From assembly GCA_964385195.1 (NCBI GenBank), contig CAYLOC010000186.1, positions 1 to 6,040 on the forward strand: a stretch of DNA of 6,040 nucleotides, read 5' to 3'. Below the pieces are notes generated by a model. That model did no database searches. It had not been told where the DNA came from and saw nothing but the letters and a program-made list of their open reading frames with translations. Position numbers and translations under genes: made by a program. Below are positions 6,008 through 6,040 of the stretch, piece by piece; position 1 is the stretch's first letter, and the number at the start of each line of letters is the position of its first letter. The DNA is from CAYLOC01 sp964385195. Lineage in GTDB: Bacteria; Actinomycetota; Actinomycetes; Propionibacteriales; Nocardioidaceae.

Positions 6008-6040
6008 CCCCGCCACGTGCGCTCGCGGCTGCGGGTGCGG

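Noticed and set aside
6017..6040. GTG-initiated frame running off the right edge
   Set aside because: Only eight codons are visible, without a ribosome site. A next gene cannot be told from chance.

Overview
The window is about 6 kb of high-GC DNA. Strong third-position GC, GTG starts and the gene content (a fused EtfD-type iron-sulfur oxidoreductase, an HTH_42 winged-helix protein, and an RHH regulator next to a DUF4097 protein) point to a chromosomal segment of an actinomycete. Micromonosporaceae or Streptomyces-like organisms fit best from memory of where these families occur. I cannot name a genus from sequence alone.

Layout. (1) 1-765 (+): an IclR-family regulator whose first in-window codon, a GTG at base 1, is a plausible start. 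(2) 766-895: a 130-bp intergenic region dominated by a perfect 30-bp inverted repeat (768-797 / 814-843), followed by a possible promoter and a good Shine-Dalgarno. (3) 896-3097 (+): a 733-residue membrane-anchored (Fe-S) oxidoreductase with a NarI-like membrane part, two 4Fe-4S motifs and two CCG-type cysteine domains. It resembles mycobacterial EtfD, which passes electrons from electron-transfer flavoprotein to menaquinone during fatty-acid oxidation. (4) 3098-3152: a short convergent gap. (5) 3153-4298 (-): an HTH_42 (YcaQ/AlkZ-like) winged-helix protein, a possible DNA glycosylase with a variant catalytic motif. (6) 4299-4371: a compact divergent control region with a near-consensus promoter, an 11-bp-arm palindrome and extra half-sites. 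(7) 4372-4911, 4969-5814 and 5876-6007 (+): a probable three-gene operon of a ribbon-helix-helix (HicB-antitoxin-like) protein, a cytoplasmic DUF4097 beta-repeat protein with eight GSGD motifs, and a 43-residue arginine-rich peptide.

The left half looks like ordinary energy metabolism with a local regulator. The most interesting part is the right-hand operon. Its first gene probably starts leaderless at ATG 4372. Its promoter carries repeated CATAGT half-sites that the RHH protein may bind, giving autoregulation. The second gene makes a regular repeat protein with no export signal. No recognisable toxin accompanies the antitoxin-like RHH protein, so the operon's function is open. The operon may continue past the right edge of the window.
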